The translations under genes and the position numbers were made by a program. The notes below the pieces were generated by a model. It was not told where the DNA came from. It saw only the letters and a list, made by a program, of their open reading frames with translations, and ran no database searches. Shown one piece after another: positions 61,701 through 63,800 of a stretch of DNA of 64,000 nt. Every line of letters starts with the position of its first letter. Position 1 is the stretch's first letter. This DNA comes from Siphonodentalium dalli (lineage: Eukaryota > Mollusca > Scaphopoda > Gadilida > Siphonodentaliidae): NCBI GenBank assembly GCA_032622095.1, contig CP136066.1, positions 65,852,278-65,916,277 on the forward strand, given 5' to 3'.

Positions 61701-62306
61701 AAGAAGTGCTATTTCAGACTTGAATGTCTCTGATGACGCGTTATCCACGTGGATACAGTATAAATTAGTTGGTCGATATATTGCGCGGAGAAGTCTTTCC
61801 ACCTGAAAAATAAAATCTTTGAAAACCATCAAATAAAACGCTATTGGCATCCCTTTCTCCTCTGTCGTTATTTTCTCCATGGCATAGCCTCTCGATTTGA
61901 CAAACTGAGAACAAGTTTGCGTATGGAGGTTTTGCCGTAGACTTCTATCAACATGACGCATGTCTGCGTCGCTGTAGGGTGTGTTCAATAGTGAGAATGC
62001 TTTAGTTTCTTCTGTCTCATCTCCCCTAAACAACAGCCGGCAGTCAACTGAGTAAACGGTTCGATCGTCCTCCATATATTTAACATCAGAAAGTTTGATA
62101 CAGTCAACCGAGTCAACGGTCCGATTGTCGTCCATATATTTAACATCAGTAAGTTTGATACGGCCAACCGAGTCAAAGTTGGAATGTTTAACAATATCAC
62201 TTCTCATAAACATTAAGACAACCAAACAGGTTGTCGCAAATAAAACAGCAACACGAAATGTCCAAAACCGAAACCTGACCACCCTTCCACATTTGTAACG
62301 CAACAT
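7493..62306 (-). CDS. GCNT-like: GCNT-like beta-1,6-N-acetylglucosaminyltransferase, three exons
   Basis: Joined CDS: complement of 61471-62306, 8597-8823 and 7493-7797, 1,368 bases, 455 residues plus stop. The family (GT14) transfers GlcNAc from UDP-GlcNAc in beta-1,6 linkage onto core-1/core-3 mucin O-glycans or poly-lactosamine in the Golgi lumen. Seen: a short basic N-terminus, one membrane segment (about residues 15-34), a stem, then family blocks such as RAIYRPTNLYCIHVD, NWKYFINLTGQEFPLKTN, KGAVHIVASRGYINYIL, a PDE motif (Glu about residue 335, the likely equivalent of the family's catalytic Glu) and a C-terminal DCLEEWNF block. Cysteines match the vertebrate C2GnT pattern: one after the stem, one before the catalytic core, YC, SC and IC in the core, and three at the C-terminus; the free Cys of human GCNT1 is Thr here. 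Exon phases 2 and 1 match. No stop or frameshift is seen, so it is probably functional. Which GCNT subtype and acceptor cannot be told. The alternative is two paralogues, each with missing exons. Confidence 0.85.
7798..8596 (-). other. GCNT-like intron 2 (799 bp)
   Basis: Bounded by GTTGGT (5') and TTTCAG (3') on the minus strand, phase 1. No gene is seen inside. A ~70-bp piece at 8071-8142 resembles 42985-43075; both carry TTAGTCTAAAAA and TTTCTGGTTCGAA, so part of the intron is an old dispersed repeat. Confidence 0.75.
8597..8823 (-). CDS. GCNT-like: GCNT-like exon 2 (catalytic glutamate exon)
   Basis: A 227-base internal exon encoding residues 279 (part) to 355 (part). It is preceded on the minus strand by a T-rich tract ending TTGTTGTAG and followed by the donor AAAG/GTTGGT. 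The residues NAQMRWNMT, PIKGAVHIVASRGYINYIL, TSVPDETYFSTL and NPHLEVPGSYK match the centre of GCNT proteins, where the PDE glutamate is thought to act as the catalytic base. Sequons NMT, NKT and NTS are present. The frame stays open beyond the donor to 8511, but that part does not resemble the family. Phase 2 in and phase 1 out fit exons 1 and 3 exactly. Confidence 0.88.
9679..9720. repeat. Small perfect hairpin
   Basis: GGATTGGATGA pairs with TCATCCAATCC around a 20-base loop. The surrounding 8824-9800 shows no gene. Confidence 0.7.
9800..11100. repeat. ~120-bp repeat units in opposite orientations (possible fold-back element)
   Basis: On the plus strand about four units span 10630-11090, each with GYAACAAACGAGCAACTC, TTTTCGGGACATTAATTTACC, GAAACAGGCAACATATT and GAGAAAATATTTC. 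At 9800-10060 two units read in the opposite orientation (GTTGCCTGTTTCGGTAAATTAA). About 570 bp separates the sides. Open frames here are repeat-derived. Confidence 0.7.
11101..12337. other. No gene recognised
   Basis: A 112-codon frame at 11651-11989 (minus) has several Cys but resembles nothing known to me and lacks convincing splice context. Left uncalled. Confidence 0.4.
12346..15819. mobile_element. Fold-back DNA element with long inverted arms and minisatellite core
   Basis: The left arm (12346-13130) and right arm (about 14840-15819) are near-identical reverse complements over about 0.8 kb. The tips read GGGACATGGCAATCTGCGGGA on the left and the matching complement ending CATGTCCC on the right. 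Flanking octamers GCATTATC (12338-12345) and ACATTATC (15820-15827) differ at one base and look like a target-site duplication. No transposase frame is seen, so it is non-autonomous. The right arm has an extra 204-bp tandem copy (15391-15594 and 15595-15798). The core is a minisatellite, listed separately. Confidence 0.85.
13120..14860. repeat. Minisatellite array of ~33/35/43-bp units, orientation switch near 13434
   Basis: Units carry CATATTATCCGCCGGTCATACGCG followed by GGGAGGTT or GTGGAGGTT. Three variants (33, 35 and 43 bp; the longest contains CATATGAACATATTATC) alternate to give a higher-order unit of about 111 bp. Left of about 13434 units read on the plus strand (~310 bp); right of it they read on the minus strand (~1.4 kb). 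Because 111 is divisible by three, long open frames occur in several frames (up to 188 codons); these are not genes. Confidence 0.92.
15828..18060. other. No gene recognised
   Basis: Contains (TA)n at 16606-16620 and C runs at 16914-16927 and near 17252. Open frames up to 99 codons have no resemblance to known families. Confidence 0.5.
18061..18362. repeat. 170-bp tandem duplication
   Basis: AATAACRAACAYGAGACATACATAATTT recurs at 18061 and 18231. The copies are about 95% alike through GGTAAGAATCTTTTTAAG; the second copy ends slightly earlier. Confidence 0.9.
18370..19680. repeat. Diverged repeat units with CACCAAACTTCATATT and GTCGCCAGC words
   Basis: CATC.GAT.RTCACCAAACTTCATATT occurs at about 18400 and 19550, with related text at 19380. 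GGTCGCCAGCGGCCAT-like text appears at 18493, 19147 and 19636. The units are old and irregular, and no gene is seen. Confidence 0.5.
19905..20405. repeat. Hairpin-headed repeat element with internal tandem units and CAGA tail, copy 1
   Basis: Head: CCCGACTTCGTCCGGG, a short hairpin. Internal unit TTGACCTTGAATTGAC occurs at about 19970, 20096 and 20225 (~127-bp period), each followed by GACCCGTCCAAAAYACTCC. Tail: AACAGACAAACAGACAGACA then AAAATATATATTAGACTAG. Related to the 31.2-32.6 kb array. Confidence 0.75.
20406..20790. repeat. Hairpin-headed repeat element, copy 2 (head to tail)
   Basis: Starts with GATGTACTCGACTTCGCTCGGG directly after the tail of copy 1. Contains GGTCCAGAAACATGCCTAT twice and ends in a CATACA/CAGACAG tract then TTTCAAAATGTATAA. 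Confidence 0.7.
21029..21089. repeat. Inverted repeat (19-bp arms)
   Basis: GTTCATAAACCTATGAACG (21029-21047) pairs with 21071-21089 with one mismatch. Each arm is itself partly palindromic (GTTCATA..TATGAAC). Confidence 0.85.
21321..21389. repeat. Two GGCCGCAAAAGCGGCC hairpins in direct repeat
   Basis: CCCGACWGGCCGCAAAAGCGGCCAGC occurs at 21321 and 21364, 43 bp apart. The stems are 6 bp (21328-21343) and 8 bp (21369-21388) with an AAAA loop. The only difference inside the unit is one base, which lengthens the second stem. Confidence 0.85.
22000..22815. repeat. ~408-bp tandem duplication, diverged
   Basis: GTGTCAYTCGATCAYTTGGG...TTGCTTAGCAACC, TTTCACAATAGGG.RTTGACTGCAT, CCGTTACCAGGGAGTGA and GTGGYCCATGGG recur in order at 22083 and 22492. 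About 75% alike by eye. The first copy has an extra TTAAATACCG triplication near 22130. Confidence 0.75.
22816..24755. other. No gene recognised
   Basis: At 23622-23770 a ~110-bp motif (AGTTRTCRAGGAAAGTTRTATG) is repeated once. At 23960-24095 (+) an acidic open stretch (SAEEKQVDDVDEK, EVENEEVDNTDVE) follows a possible acceptor, but it lacks a family match and a clear donor. Confidence 0.35.
24756..24915 (+). pseudogene. Short reverse transcriptase fragment of the neighbouring LINE family
   Basis: Encodes VGKPVYCAFVVFRKAFDT.N and SLLFHKLA, nearly identical in DNA to 29236-29325 of the larger LINE (motif A of the reverse transcriptase). The catalytic Asp of FVDF is Val here, so it is dead. Only about 100 bp is recognisable. 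It sits just upstream of the LINE's ORF1, so it is a separate older insertion or a rearranged piece. Confidence 0.75.
25021..26200 (+). pseudogene. LINE ORF1, N-terminal and coiled-coil part, frameshifted
   Basis: The open stretch 25021-25224 (NIDMDECSDFYDTFDVVGES) and, in other frames, TFDVDTTRFN and NSKWFVARDKADF lead into a 25405-26121 frame. The latter has a TLHNYKTNSRFMVQGS block, typical of ORF1 proteins of CR1/L2-group elements, then a charged helical region (about residues 100-190, ENAQVKYIQKTHERDFVNLKK) likely to form a coiled coil. Frameshifts near 25195 and 26190 and a stop at 25270 break it from the SGNH domain that follows. In intact elements this would be one RNA-binding ORF1 protein. 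Confidence 0.65.
26190..26840 (+). pseudogene. LINE ORF1, SGNH/GDSL hydrolase-like domain
   Basis: Reads HLVIGDSVLRYVD (GDS nucleophile block), VTIHVGINSCRNG (the GxN-type block, altered) and LFHDNWHPSNEGVKLLG (the D-x-x-H block), spaced as in SGNH-fold esterases. Such domains occur in ORF1 of CR1-like and related LINEs. The 209-codon frame is open; it connects to the upstream ORF1 half only through a frameshift near 26190. Function in retrotransposition is uncertain even in the family. A host acetylesterase is less likely because coiled coil, endonuclease and reverse transcriptase flank it. Confidence 0.75.
27091..27170. repeat. 40-bp exact tandem duplication
   Basis: TTAATTTGAGTGTGACAAAC starts at 27091 and 27131; the two 40-bp units are identical. 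It lies between the ORF1 and ORF2 remnants of the LINE. Confidence 0.95.
27367..28255 (+). pseudogene. LINE ORF2, apurinic-type endonuclease domain
   Basis: Shows endonuclease/exonuclease/phosphatase signatures in order: CTSWNVQGLRHK (Asn), FITLVETW (Glu), VFMSVYIPPSN (Tyr), IILGGDLNARTG (Asp/Asn) and, after a frameshift near 28095, PTEYSDHCQ (Asp-His). All the expected metal and catalytic residues are visible, but the last block is out of frame and followed by stops. In living elements this domain nicks the target DNA for target-primed reverse transcription. Confidence 0.85.
28570..29905 (+). pseudogene. LINE ORF2, reverse transcriptase domain, broken and 3'-truncated
   Basis: Blocks in order: LYKKDDNADPNNYRAIALS, GKLFNKIINRRL, NRFGFSKGKSTIDS, VYFAFVDFRKAFDT (motif A), GVRQG (motif B region), then after a frameshift LLFADDLVLLSD (motif C with both Asp), and in further frames TKCVIFRSRHRS and KEYTYLGINFTSNG. 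Stops and frameshifts near 28530, 28890, 29455 and 29680 make it inactive. It stops near 29905 without the usual C-terminal region or tail, so the 3' end was lost after insertion. Best placed in the CR1/L2/Jockey group. Confidence 0.88.
30041..30178. repeat. Palindromic miniature element (~40-bp arms)
   Basis: The left arm (30045-30084) contains GTTATATACACAATG and GATTCATGTATCGCG; the right arm (30139-30177) is its complement with few differences. The middle is GC-richer. Sits 130 bp after the broken LINE end. Confidence 0.85.
30474..30860 (+). pseudogene. C-terminal fragment of a second LINE's ORF2
   Basis: The open stretch contains RYRLNRGDMIAVYKLTHRFY, then DVRKYFFSQRVITNWNSLSD and SVKQFKELFD. 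This is the standard ending of ORF2 in many CR1/L2-like elements (R-L-RGDM ... RK-FFS-RV--WNSLP). The piece starts abruptly, as expected for 5' truncation. It probably does not belong to the 25-29.9 kb element, although it shares the strand and lies only 570 bp on. Confidence 0.75.
30861..31180. other. No gene recognised
   Basis: Unique-looking AT-rich sequence with a GATGATGATGAT tract near 30927. Confidence 0.45.
31181..32565. repeat. Compound array: 122-bp units and hairpin-headed CAGA-tailed units
   Basis: A 122-bp unit (GCGTCGCACGGGCTCGGCGAC ... CATACCAAATTTCAAGTCGATAGCTCC ... GCGCATGCGCGAAGC) repeats at 31181, 31303, 31425 and 31548. Each longer unit then adds CAAACTACACGCACGTACC, GTAGATTTGTATTAATGACAGAC, a CAGA/CAAA tract and TCTTCAAAATATATATGAGACTAG, followed at once by the next head CCCGACGTTGTCCGGG. 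Heads begin near 31701, 32085 and 32351; the 384- and 266-bp spacings differ by one 122-bp unit. Frames reading through are not genes. Confidence 0.88.
32566..33010. repeat. ~180-195-bp tandem units with AAGATGGCCGCC words
   Basis: ATCCAAGATGGCC..TAAAAT, AAGATGG.GGCCAAAAT, TCAGAATCAAT and GTGAACGGTATGTA occur in order at about 32573 and 32767, with a partial third unit at 32942. Older than the neighbouring array. Confidence 0.7.
33290..33385. repeat. Inverted repeat with GTTAGAAATTAC ends
   Basis: AGTTAGAAATTAC near 33291 pairs with GTAATTTCTAACT near 33364. Possibly a tiny miniature transposon; no target duplication was identified. Confidence 0.5.
33461..35350 (-). pseudogene. Decayed gene of a widespread uncharacterised family with HxEADT and ADTDVLVL motifs
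   Basis: Read on the minus strand in several frames, family-like blocks keep their order: VDQLAKYFDPFKDGPARH and GVEIEKGTVDGLL; LFTEFIDKRIKV; SLFDRIPKPKIKTGREKKKK; HWLIDGMAAVKAIQ; an R-rich turn then RRIHIISGNQQMP; CNHQEADTQLVLISSK and VRAADTDVLVLLCHAL; ITGCDTTSFPYGVG; EEAQVFMQTAMYSGRSGE; and QFPPSLTRRD with GYEADADET. I recall this arrangement from many near-identical predicted proteins in molluscs, cnidarians and fish, which suggests a mobile-element gene. The EAD...ADTD spacing resembles PIN/FEN-type nuclease acidic motifs (inference). Several frameshifts and stops, and a C run at 34612-34624, break it. Same strand as the GCNT-like gene. Confidence 0.6.
35370..35595. repeat. Probable repeat: GGGCGTATCCAGC ... 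CCGAGGGGCCTCCCCCGG
   Basis: A GC-rich block starting CATGGGCGTATCCAGCATTTG with a CCGAGGGGCCTCCCCCGG palindrome-like end, unlike its AT-rich surroundings. Such text is common in invertebrate repeat ends (recollection, not searched). Confidence 0.4.
36028..36190. repeat. Short-word block (GTAGTTAAA / TAGCTACC), possible transposon end
   Basis: Begins CACACTAAAAAAAAAGTAG and carries GGTAGTTAAA, TAGCTAC, CTAGT and GGTAG in both orientations. The same vocabulary fills 55190-55545, which ends with the complement TTTAGTGTG. Confidence 0.5.
36191..37227. mobile_element. Element with perfect 28-bp inverted termini around a ~141-bp minisatellite
   Basis: The left terminus 36191-36218 (starts ACGAACATGACATTTGGAAC) is the exact reverse complement of 37200-37227. 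It is flanked directly by GTTAAATGG (36182-36190) and GTTAAACGG (37228-37236), a 9-bp target duplication with one change; 9 bp is usual for Mutator-like elements. Inside, GGATATGGACAATTTTCGAG recurs at 36354, 36495, 36637, 36782 and 36920 and, altered, at 37060 (spacing 138-145). Each unit carries CCGGCCCCAAATACCACC and GGGTGCCACCCCGAGGGGGTG. Just inside the right terminus a piece of the unit is inverted. No transposase is seen; long open frames are repeat artefacts. Confidence 0.88.
37237..38239. other. No gene recognised
   Basis: AT-rich apart from 37370-37500, where CAGATGGTAC is repeated in tandem and short palindromes of TACGAAACG occur. Frames up to 85 codons have no family match. Confidence 0.45.
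38251..40851. mobile_element. Long inverted-arm element with a different hairpin at each tip
   Basis: Arms of 311 bp (38303-38613 and 40498-40808) are about 90% identical reverse complements (AACTTTTGGCGTCAACTTGTGG, GACTATAGGCCAAACCGGACG). Immediately beyond each arm lies a perfect hairpin: GCCGCCCTAATGG stem at 38261-38300 on the left and TGGCACTAGAAATG stem at 40810-40845 on the right, of unrelated sequence. Outside both hairpins, CTAAATGCTAT occurs as an 11-bp direct repeat (38240-38250 and 40852-40862), a candidate target duplication. The 1.9-kb middle has no recognisable frame. Class unknown. Confidence 0.75.
40863..42984. other. No gene recognised
   Basis: AT-rich. Frames at 41362-41607 and 41617-41907 (minus) lack family resemblance. 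Several TACATGTA words. Confidence 0.45.
42985..43075. repeat. Dispersed repeat piece (pair of 8071-8142)
   Basis: Shares TGCTA..GTTAGTCTAAAAA and AATTTCTGGTTCGAAWATCA.GCAATGAGAACAA with intron 2 of the GCNT-like gene. Confidence 0.6.
43612..43760. repeat. Perfect 50-bp inverted repeat, 49-base loop
   Basis: 43612-43661 (ATTTGTTGAAAAATACTAGC...) is the exact reverse complement of 43711-43760. No mismatch was found, so it is young or conserved. Likely a miniature inverted-repeat transposon; no clear target duplication. Confidence 0.93.
44633..44860. repeat. ~156-bp tandem duplication
   Basis: TCTGATMACTCTGAGCTTTGAT.GGTGGG.TCCTCGACTCA occurs at 44633 and 44789, with matching text before each (AAAAATT.ATATC). 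Confidence 0.8.
45084..45240. repeat. Dispersed repeat copy (pair of 5697-5850)
   Basis: Same order of GTCGATAAAA, ATTTGGACTA, AAGTTGGTTT, CCATTTTGAAGAGGAA and TTCAAAATGGC blocks as the first copy, same orientation. Confidence 0.65.
45241..46268. other. No gene recognised
   Basis: A 102-codon frame at 45847-46155 (+) lies in A/C-homopolymer-rich text (GGGGGCCAACCCCCCTTTTT) of a kind repeated near 49870 and 50270; not called. Confidence 0.45.
46269..46661. mobile_element. TA-flanked miniature element carrying a 22-bp minisatellite
   Basis: Termini CCCTGCTTGACAAAACAAG (left) and the complement ending CTTGTTTTGTCCAGCGGGG (right) are flanked by TA on both sides (46267-46268, 46662-46663), as for Tc1/mariner elements. 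The inside is filled with copies of CCGCGGTGTACTTGCCGTTCGG (about ten, some inverted near the right end). A non-repeat piece at 46435-46480 interrupts the array. No transposase. Confidence 0.88.
46693..46910. mobile_element. TA-flanked palindromic miniature element (mariner-type)
   Basis: CAGTAATGCCCTAAGTAATC at the left matches the complement at the right end (ATAGGGCATTACTG), with TA at 46691-46692 and 46911-46912. The arms run nearly the full length (GCAGAATTATGGGTAAC, GGCTTGTTGCC), leaving a small centre at about 46785-46800. 218 bp, starts 31 bp after the previous element. Confidence 0.9.
47020..47125. repeat. 54-bp tandem duplication
   Basis: CAGTCTTATTCACC.....GGTGGGGTGGTGGAGGGGAATTG at 47020 and 47074. 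Confidence 0.9.
47207..47565. repeat. Diverged tandem pair with TACCAGAGTT words
   Basis: RGTGAYAGACCAGAA...GAATATGCATA and ATGCMTACCAGAGTT occur in order at about 47268 and 47430. A related CACCAGAGTTATGGCTCTTTG is found at 59546, so this is an old dispersed family. Confidence 0.55.
47566..47745 (+). mobile_element. tRNA-derived SINE
   Basis: The head looks like a tRNA with polymerase III promoter boxes: A box TGGTACAGTCGG (47577-47588) and B box GGTTCGAACCC (47630-47640), 41 bp apart. The 3' acceptor side does not pair, so it is not a functional tRNA. The body continues with ATCTGGGCAAGTTTGTCAGTTGC, similar to the central text of several metazoan SINEs. Located in the intron, antisense to the gene. 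Confidence 0.75.
47746..48424. other. No gene recognised
   Basis: A 67-codon frame (47869-48072, +) with CTHCGDLQ at its end has no recognised family. (TATATGAT)n-like text near 48245-48290. Confidence 0.4.
48425..48872 (+). repeat. Dispersed ~435-bp repeat, copy 1
   Basis: Shared landmarks with 57670-58115: AATAGTAAAATATAGACAGAC, TTTAGATCCGGATATGGTAAAC, two AATAAAGAGCGTTT-like words 50 bp apart, TTATGTTTGGCATATGA, TTGATGGCGATTTGAACAAAT and ACGAACGCCGCYC. Same orientation, about 85% alike by eye. Confidence 0.85.
48873..49860. other. No gene recognised
   Basis: AT-rich. GCATTCTCTTATAT occurs twice (49074, 49155), a weak local repeat. Confidence 0.4.
49868..50390. repeat. G-rich low-complexity text, two related blocks
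   Basis: GGGGGGTG followed by AAAAAATT/TTTTTT and GGTGGGTGGG..AAA occurs at 49874-49960 and 50270-50365. AATCCAAGATGGCCGCTGGCAGCC lies between. Frames here are artefacts. Confidence 0.5.
50490..50563. repeat. Hairpin with ~20-bp arms
   Basis: GGACATTCATAAACTAAATG pairs with the complement CATCTAGTTTACGAATGTCC with two mismatches, around GGTCCCGGGTTATGCCCTTGACCAT. Confidence 0.8.
51066..51640. repeat. 282-bp tandem duplication
   Basis: AACATGTTTGGAACTACATTGG starts at 51066 and 51348. The units share ACTAAGAATTAAAGG, CATGGTGACYAGG and CAATGTTCCGCT and end in ACATCTGGAGC..ATCAACATAACGGAAAC. Confidence 0.9.
51792..51928. repeat. Palindromic miniature element, TTGTGGTGGATTG ends, TA at both sides
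   Basis: Arms of about 38 bp (TTGTGGTGGATTG..GGTAACATGG) with roughly five mismatches, and a second inner pair TGTATGTTCAACC/GGTTGAACATA. TA next to each end suggests a mariner-type origin. Confidence 0.8.
52643..52795. repeat. Palindromic miniature element
   Basis: AATAATATTATCCATCATGACCTGGGGCGTGG pairs with the complement of CCACATCCCAGGTCATAATGGATTATTTTT, few mismatches. Confidence 0.8.
52880..53166 (+). other. Unassigned open frame, 87 codons
   Basis: Reads YWESKARYPHKMITDNLTR and LQVLVCDSVLGGIDPQRMT. Composition is less biased than neighbouring chance frames, but I recognise no family, and no clear splice sites frame it. It ends just before a palindromic element. Confidence 0.2.
53184..53348. 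repeat. Palindromic miniature element, GACGAGATAC arms
   Basis: ATATCCATA..TGTTGACGAGATAC at the left pairs with GTATCTCGTCAAACTATATGGGTAT at the right. Inner arms TTATTTTCGC and GAGCTTTAGCGAAG also pair. Confidence 0.82.
53349..55164. other. No gene recognised
   Basis: Very AT-rich. GCTCTTTATTGCT occurs at 54580 and 54707, a weak direct repeat. Confidence 0.45.
55165..55545. repeat. AACTACC/GGTAGTT hairpin cluster
   Basis: About twenty copies of GGTAGTT or AACTACC alternate in orientation, making many small stems such as AACTACCCGTAGGTAGTT. A larger stem joins GGTAGTTCGTATTCAT (near 55283) with ATGAATACGAACTACC (near 55470). Ends in TTTAGTGTG, matching the CACACTAAA start at 36028. Confidence 0.8.
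55944..56561. mobile_element. CACTG...CAGTG element with TGTGTCA words
   Basis: Starts CACTGAAAAAAAAATCC (55944) and ends CTATTTTTCAGTG (56561). The left 200 bp carries about eight copies of GTGTCA or TGACAC in both orientations. CACTR ends and oriented short words are features of CACTA/EnSpm transposons; no 2-3 bp target duplication was visible, so the pairing of these ends is tentative. Confidence 0.5.
56562..57669. other. No gene recognised
   Basis: Holds a weak direct repeat GGTGGTTGGTTATTA / TTGTGGTTATTAG (56807, 56865). Otherwise unremarkable. Confidence 0.4.
57670..58115 (+). repeat. Dispersed ~435-bp repeat, copy 2
   Basis: Same landmarks and orientation as 48425-48872; lacks about 20 bp around the ACGTTGTGTTGTGTAAACAG portion of copy 1. 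Confidence 0.85.
58116..59600. other. No gene recognised
   Basis: AT-rich; a TTTCCGTCACGGAAA palindrome at 58177. CACCAGAGTTATGGCTC at 59546 links to the 47.2-47.5 kb repeat family. Confidence 0.4.
59611..59880. repeat. ~180-bp direct repeat
   Basis: GCGTTTAGCACACACAAA..GTTGTCCGGG..AGT followed by ATTTCGAACARTTATC occurs at 59620 and 59798. Confidence 0.8.
59886..60000. repeat. Palindromic miniature element
   Basis: Arms AAGCCT..AGCAGAATGAGGTCCCCAGAGGG..ATTTGG.GATGCTA..CCCGC fold onto the second half with few mismatches; the tip is ACAGC. Confidence 0.85.
60001..61470. other. Intron 1 sequence next to exon 1, no gene recognised
   Basis: Contains GGCGGCCATCTTGGATTTCAAAATGGCGGG near 61240 and chance frames only. 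Confidence 0.45.
61471..62306 (-). CDS. GCNT-like: GCNT-like exon 1 (start codon, membrane anchor, stem, N-terminal catalytic half)
   Basis: Encodes residues 1-278 plus two bases of codon 279. The Met at 62306 precedes a basic stretch (RYKCGRVVRFRF) and a hydrophobic helix at residues 15-34, the layout of a type II Golgi anchor, which supports this start. The stem (residues 45-89) is a near-exact duplication with units DSVGRIKLTDVKYMDDNRTV and DSVDCIKLSDVKYMEDDRTV. The catalytic domain starts near residue 153 (GMPIAFYLMVFKD) and runs to GANDMEGV. Sequons for N-glycosylation are present near residues 61, 189 and 248. The exon ends with ...GTCAG followed by GTATGC, a good donor; open reading continues past it by chance for 46 codons, but those residues do not resemble the family. 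The donor leaves AG, which with the first A of exon 2 gives AGA (Arg). Confidence 0.9.
62040..62174 (-). repeat. In-frame 60-bp duplication in the stem of the GCNT-like protein
   Basis: Two adjacent 60-bp units (62115-62174 and 62055-62114) plus the start of a third. Each full unit encodes 20 residues with the core IKL-T/S-DVKYM. The unit is exactly 20 codons, so the frame is kept, and it lies in the stem rather than the catalytic domain. Both units carry NRT or DRT; only the first keeps the NRT sequon. Confidence 0.9.
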
Positions 62307-63019
62307 GCTATACCGAATGTGTGTATGCAGATAACGTTCAGTCGATTTACTAATTATGCGAGAACTTCTAATGTTTGCATTATTTTTATATCTGTGCTGC
62401 GATGCGGTCGATGTCAGGTGTATCGATGTCTACGTGCTGTCGACGAGGGGAGATAGTCTAGGCAAATATGGACATAGGTGTCGCATCGAGAGGGAATTTA
62501 TGAGACCTACATTTTTGGTTAGCATGAACACTTAACTTTCGTAATCTGTATGTTGGCTTTGTCGGATAGGCGGACATTTTTTTTCTCGCACCGCGCGGTT
62601 TTATTAAGGCACCTGGTGATCAAATCGGTCGTTTTTTAAATAAAGCCGACATATTTGACAGAGTATATTCACACCTTTTGATAAGAGATATTCGTCCAAT
62701 GTTGACACCTGTACATGGGGCGATAAACAGATTAAGGTAATACATGTAAACATTGAACCTCGGAATGACAGTCATGACGTCATGTGACGTCAAATAATAT
62801 TTAGGGTGGGAAGAATATGAGGATTCACGCAAAGCGTTGTCTTTCGTTTCTAATAAAATCAGAAGTAAGATAGTTATGCCCAATTATTTTATACCATGGG
62901 AAACTGCTGCCAATTAGCTACGTTATAATATATCACTTATCGCTGTTGGTCGCATTATCAAAGGCAGAAAAATCAACCCTCCCCTAAAGCTGAGAGGCGT
63001 CAGACTGTGGTGTAAGGCA
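62307..63019. other. Upstream flank of the GCNT-like gene
   Basis: The promoter and any 5' UTR exon of the minus-strand gene should lie here or beyond, but no convincing core promoter motif was picked out. No other gene is seen. Confidence 0.4.
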
Positions 63020-63800
63020 CAAAGAACGCACGATTATGTGCCAAATTGCGAAATCAACACAACGGTCGTTGATGGACTGCTACGGTATTTCTAACATATG
63101 TTTCGATCGACACAGTCGAGCATTAAAGTAAAAATATTACATAGTGTACATTCTGACTCAATTTTTTTTATTTTTTTAGATTTTTTCCCAAAAAAGATAA
63201 TCTGAAATGCATTTTGTCTTCTTCCGGGAGGCACAAATGAAAATACTGTATTAAGGGTGGAGATAATTAGTGTACACTGTAATTTCGTTCTGTCTTGGTT
63301 TAAAAACTGGCCTAATAATTCAAGATGGCAGCCAATATGGTGGCCGGTATATACATGTATGTGGGAATTGTGAAATTTGTAAGAACGCACGATTACTTGC
63401 CAAAATGGCTTAACTAACACAACACAACGTCCGTTGATAAACTGCTACAGTTTTATGTAGTATATATATCCCGATCCATCGACTAGAACATTTGAGTGAA
63501 ACCGGTATACAAACCACCTCATGGCCCCAATTGTTTATTAAATATTTAATTGGTTTAGTCCAAAACTAATCGAAACCTATTTTTGTCATATTCTCGAAAT
63601 GCATAAAGAAAATACTGTAGCGTGGTTGGATATAATTTGTATGTACGATAATGTCATGCCGTCGGGGGGTTACTACATGACATATTAACCCCAAGATGGC
63701 TGCCAATACGGTGGCCGGTATATGGATGGAAATTGTAAAATCTGTCATGTCGCAATTAACACCACCATCGCAATGCAAAACCAGAACGTGACAGAGGCCA
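63020..63800. repeat. ~360-bp tandem repeat, about two copies
   Basis: AACGCACGATTA.KTGCCAAA and CGTTGAT.RACTGCTAC occur at 63024 and 63383. AAAATACTGTA and CAAGATGG.WGCCAATA.GGTGGCCGGTATAT occur at 63240 and 63612. The downstream end to 64000 shows no gene. Confidence 0.75.
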
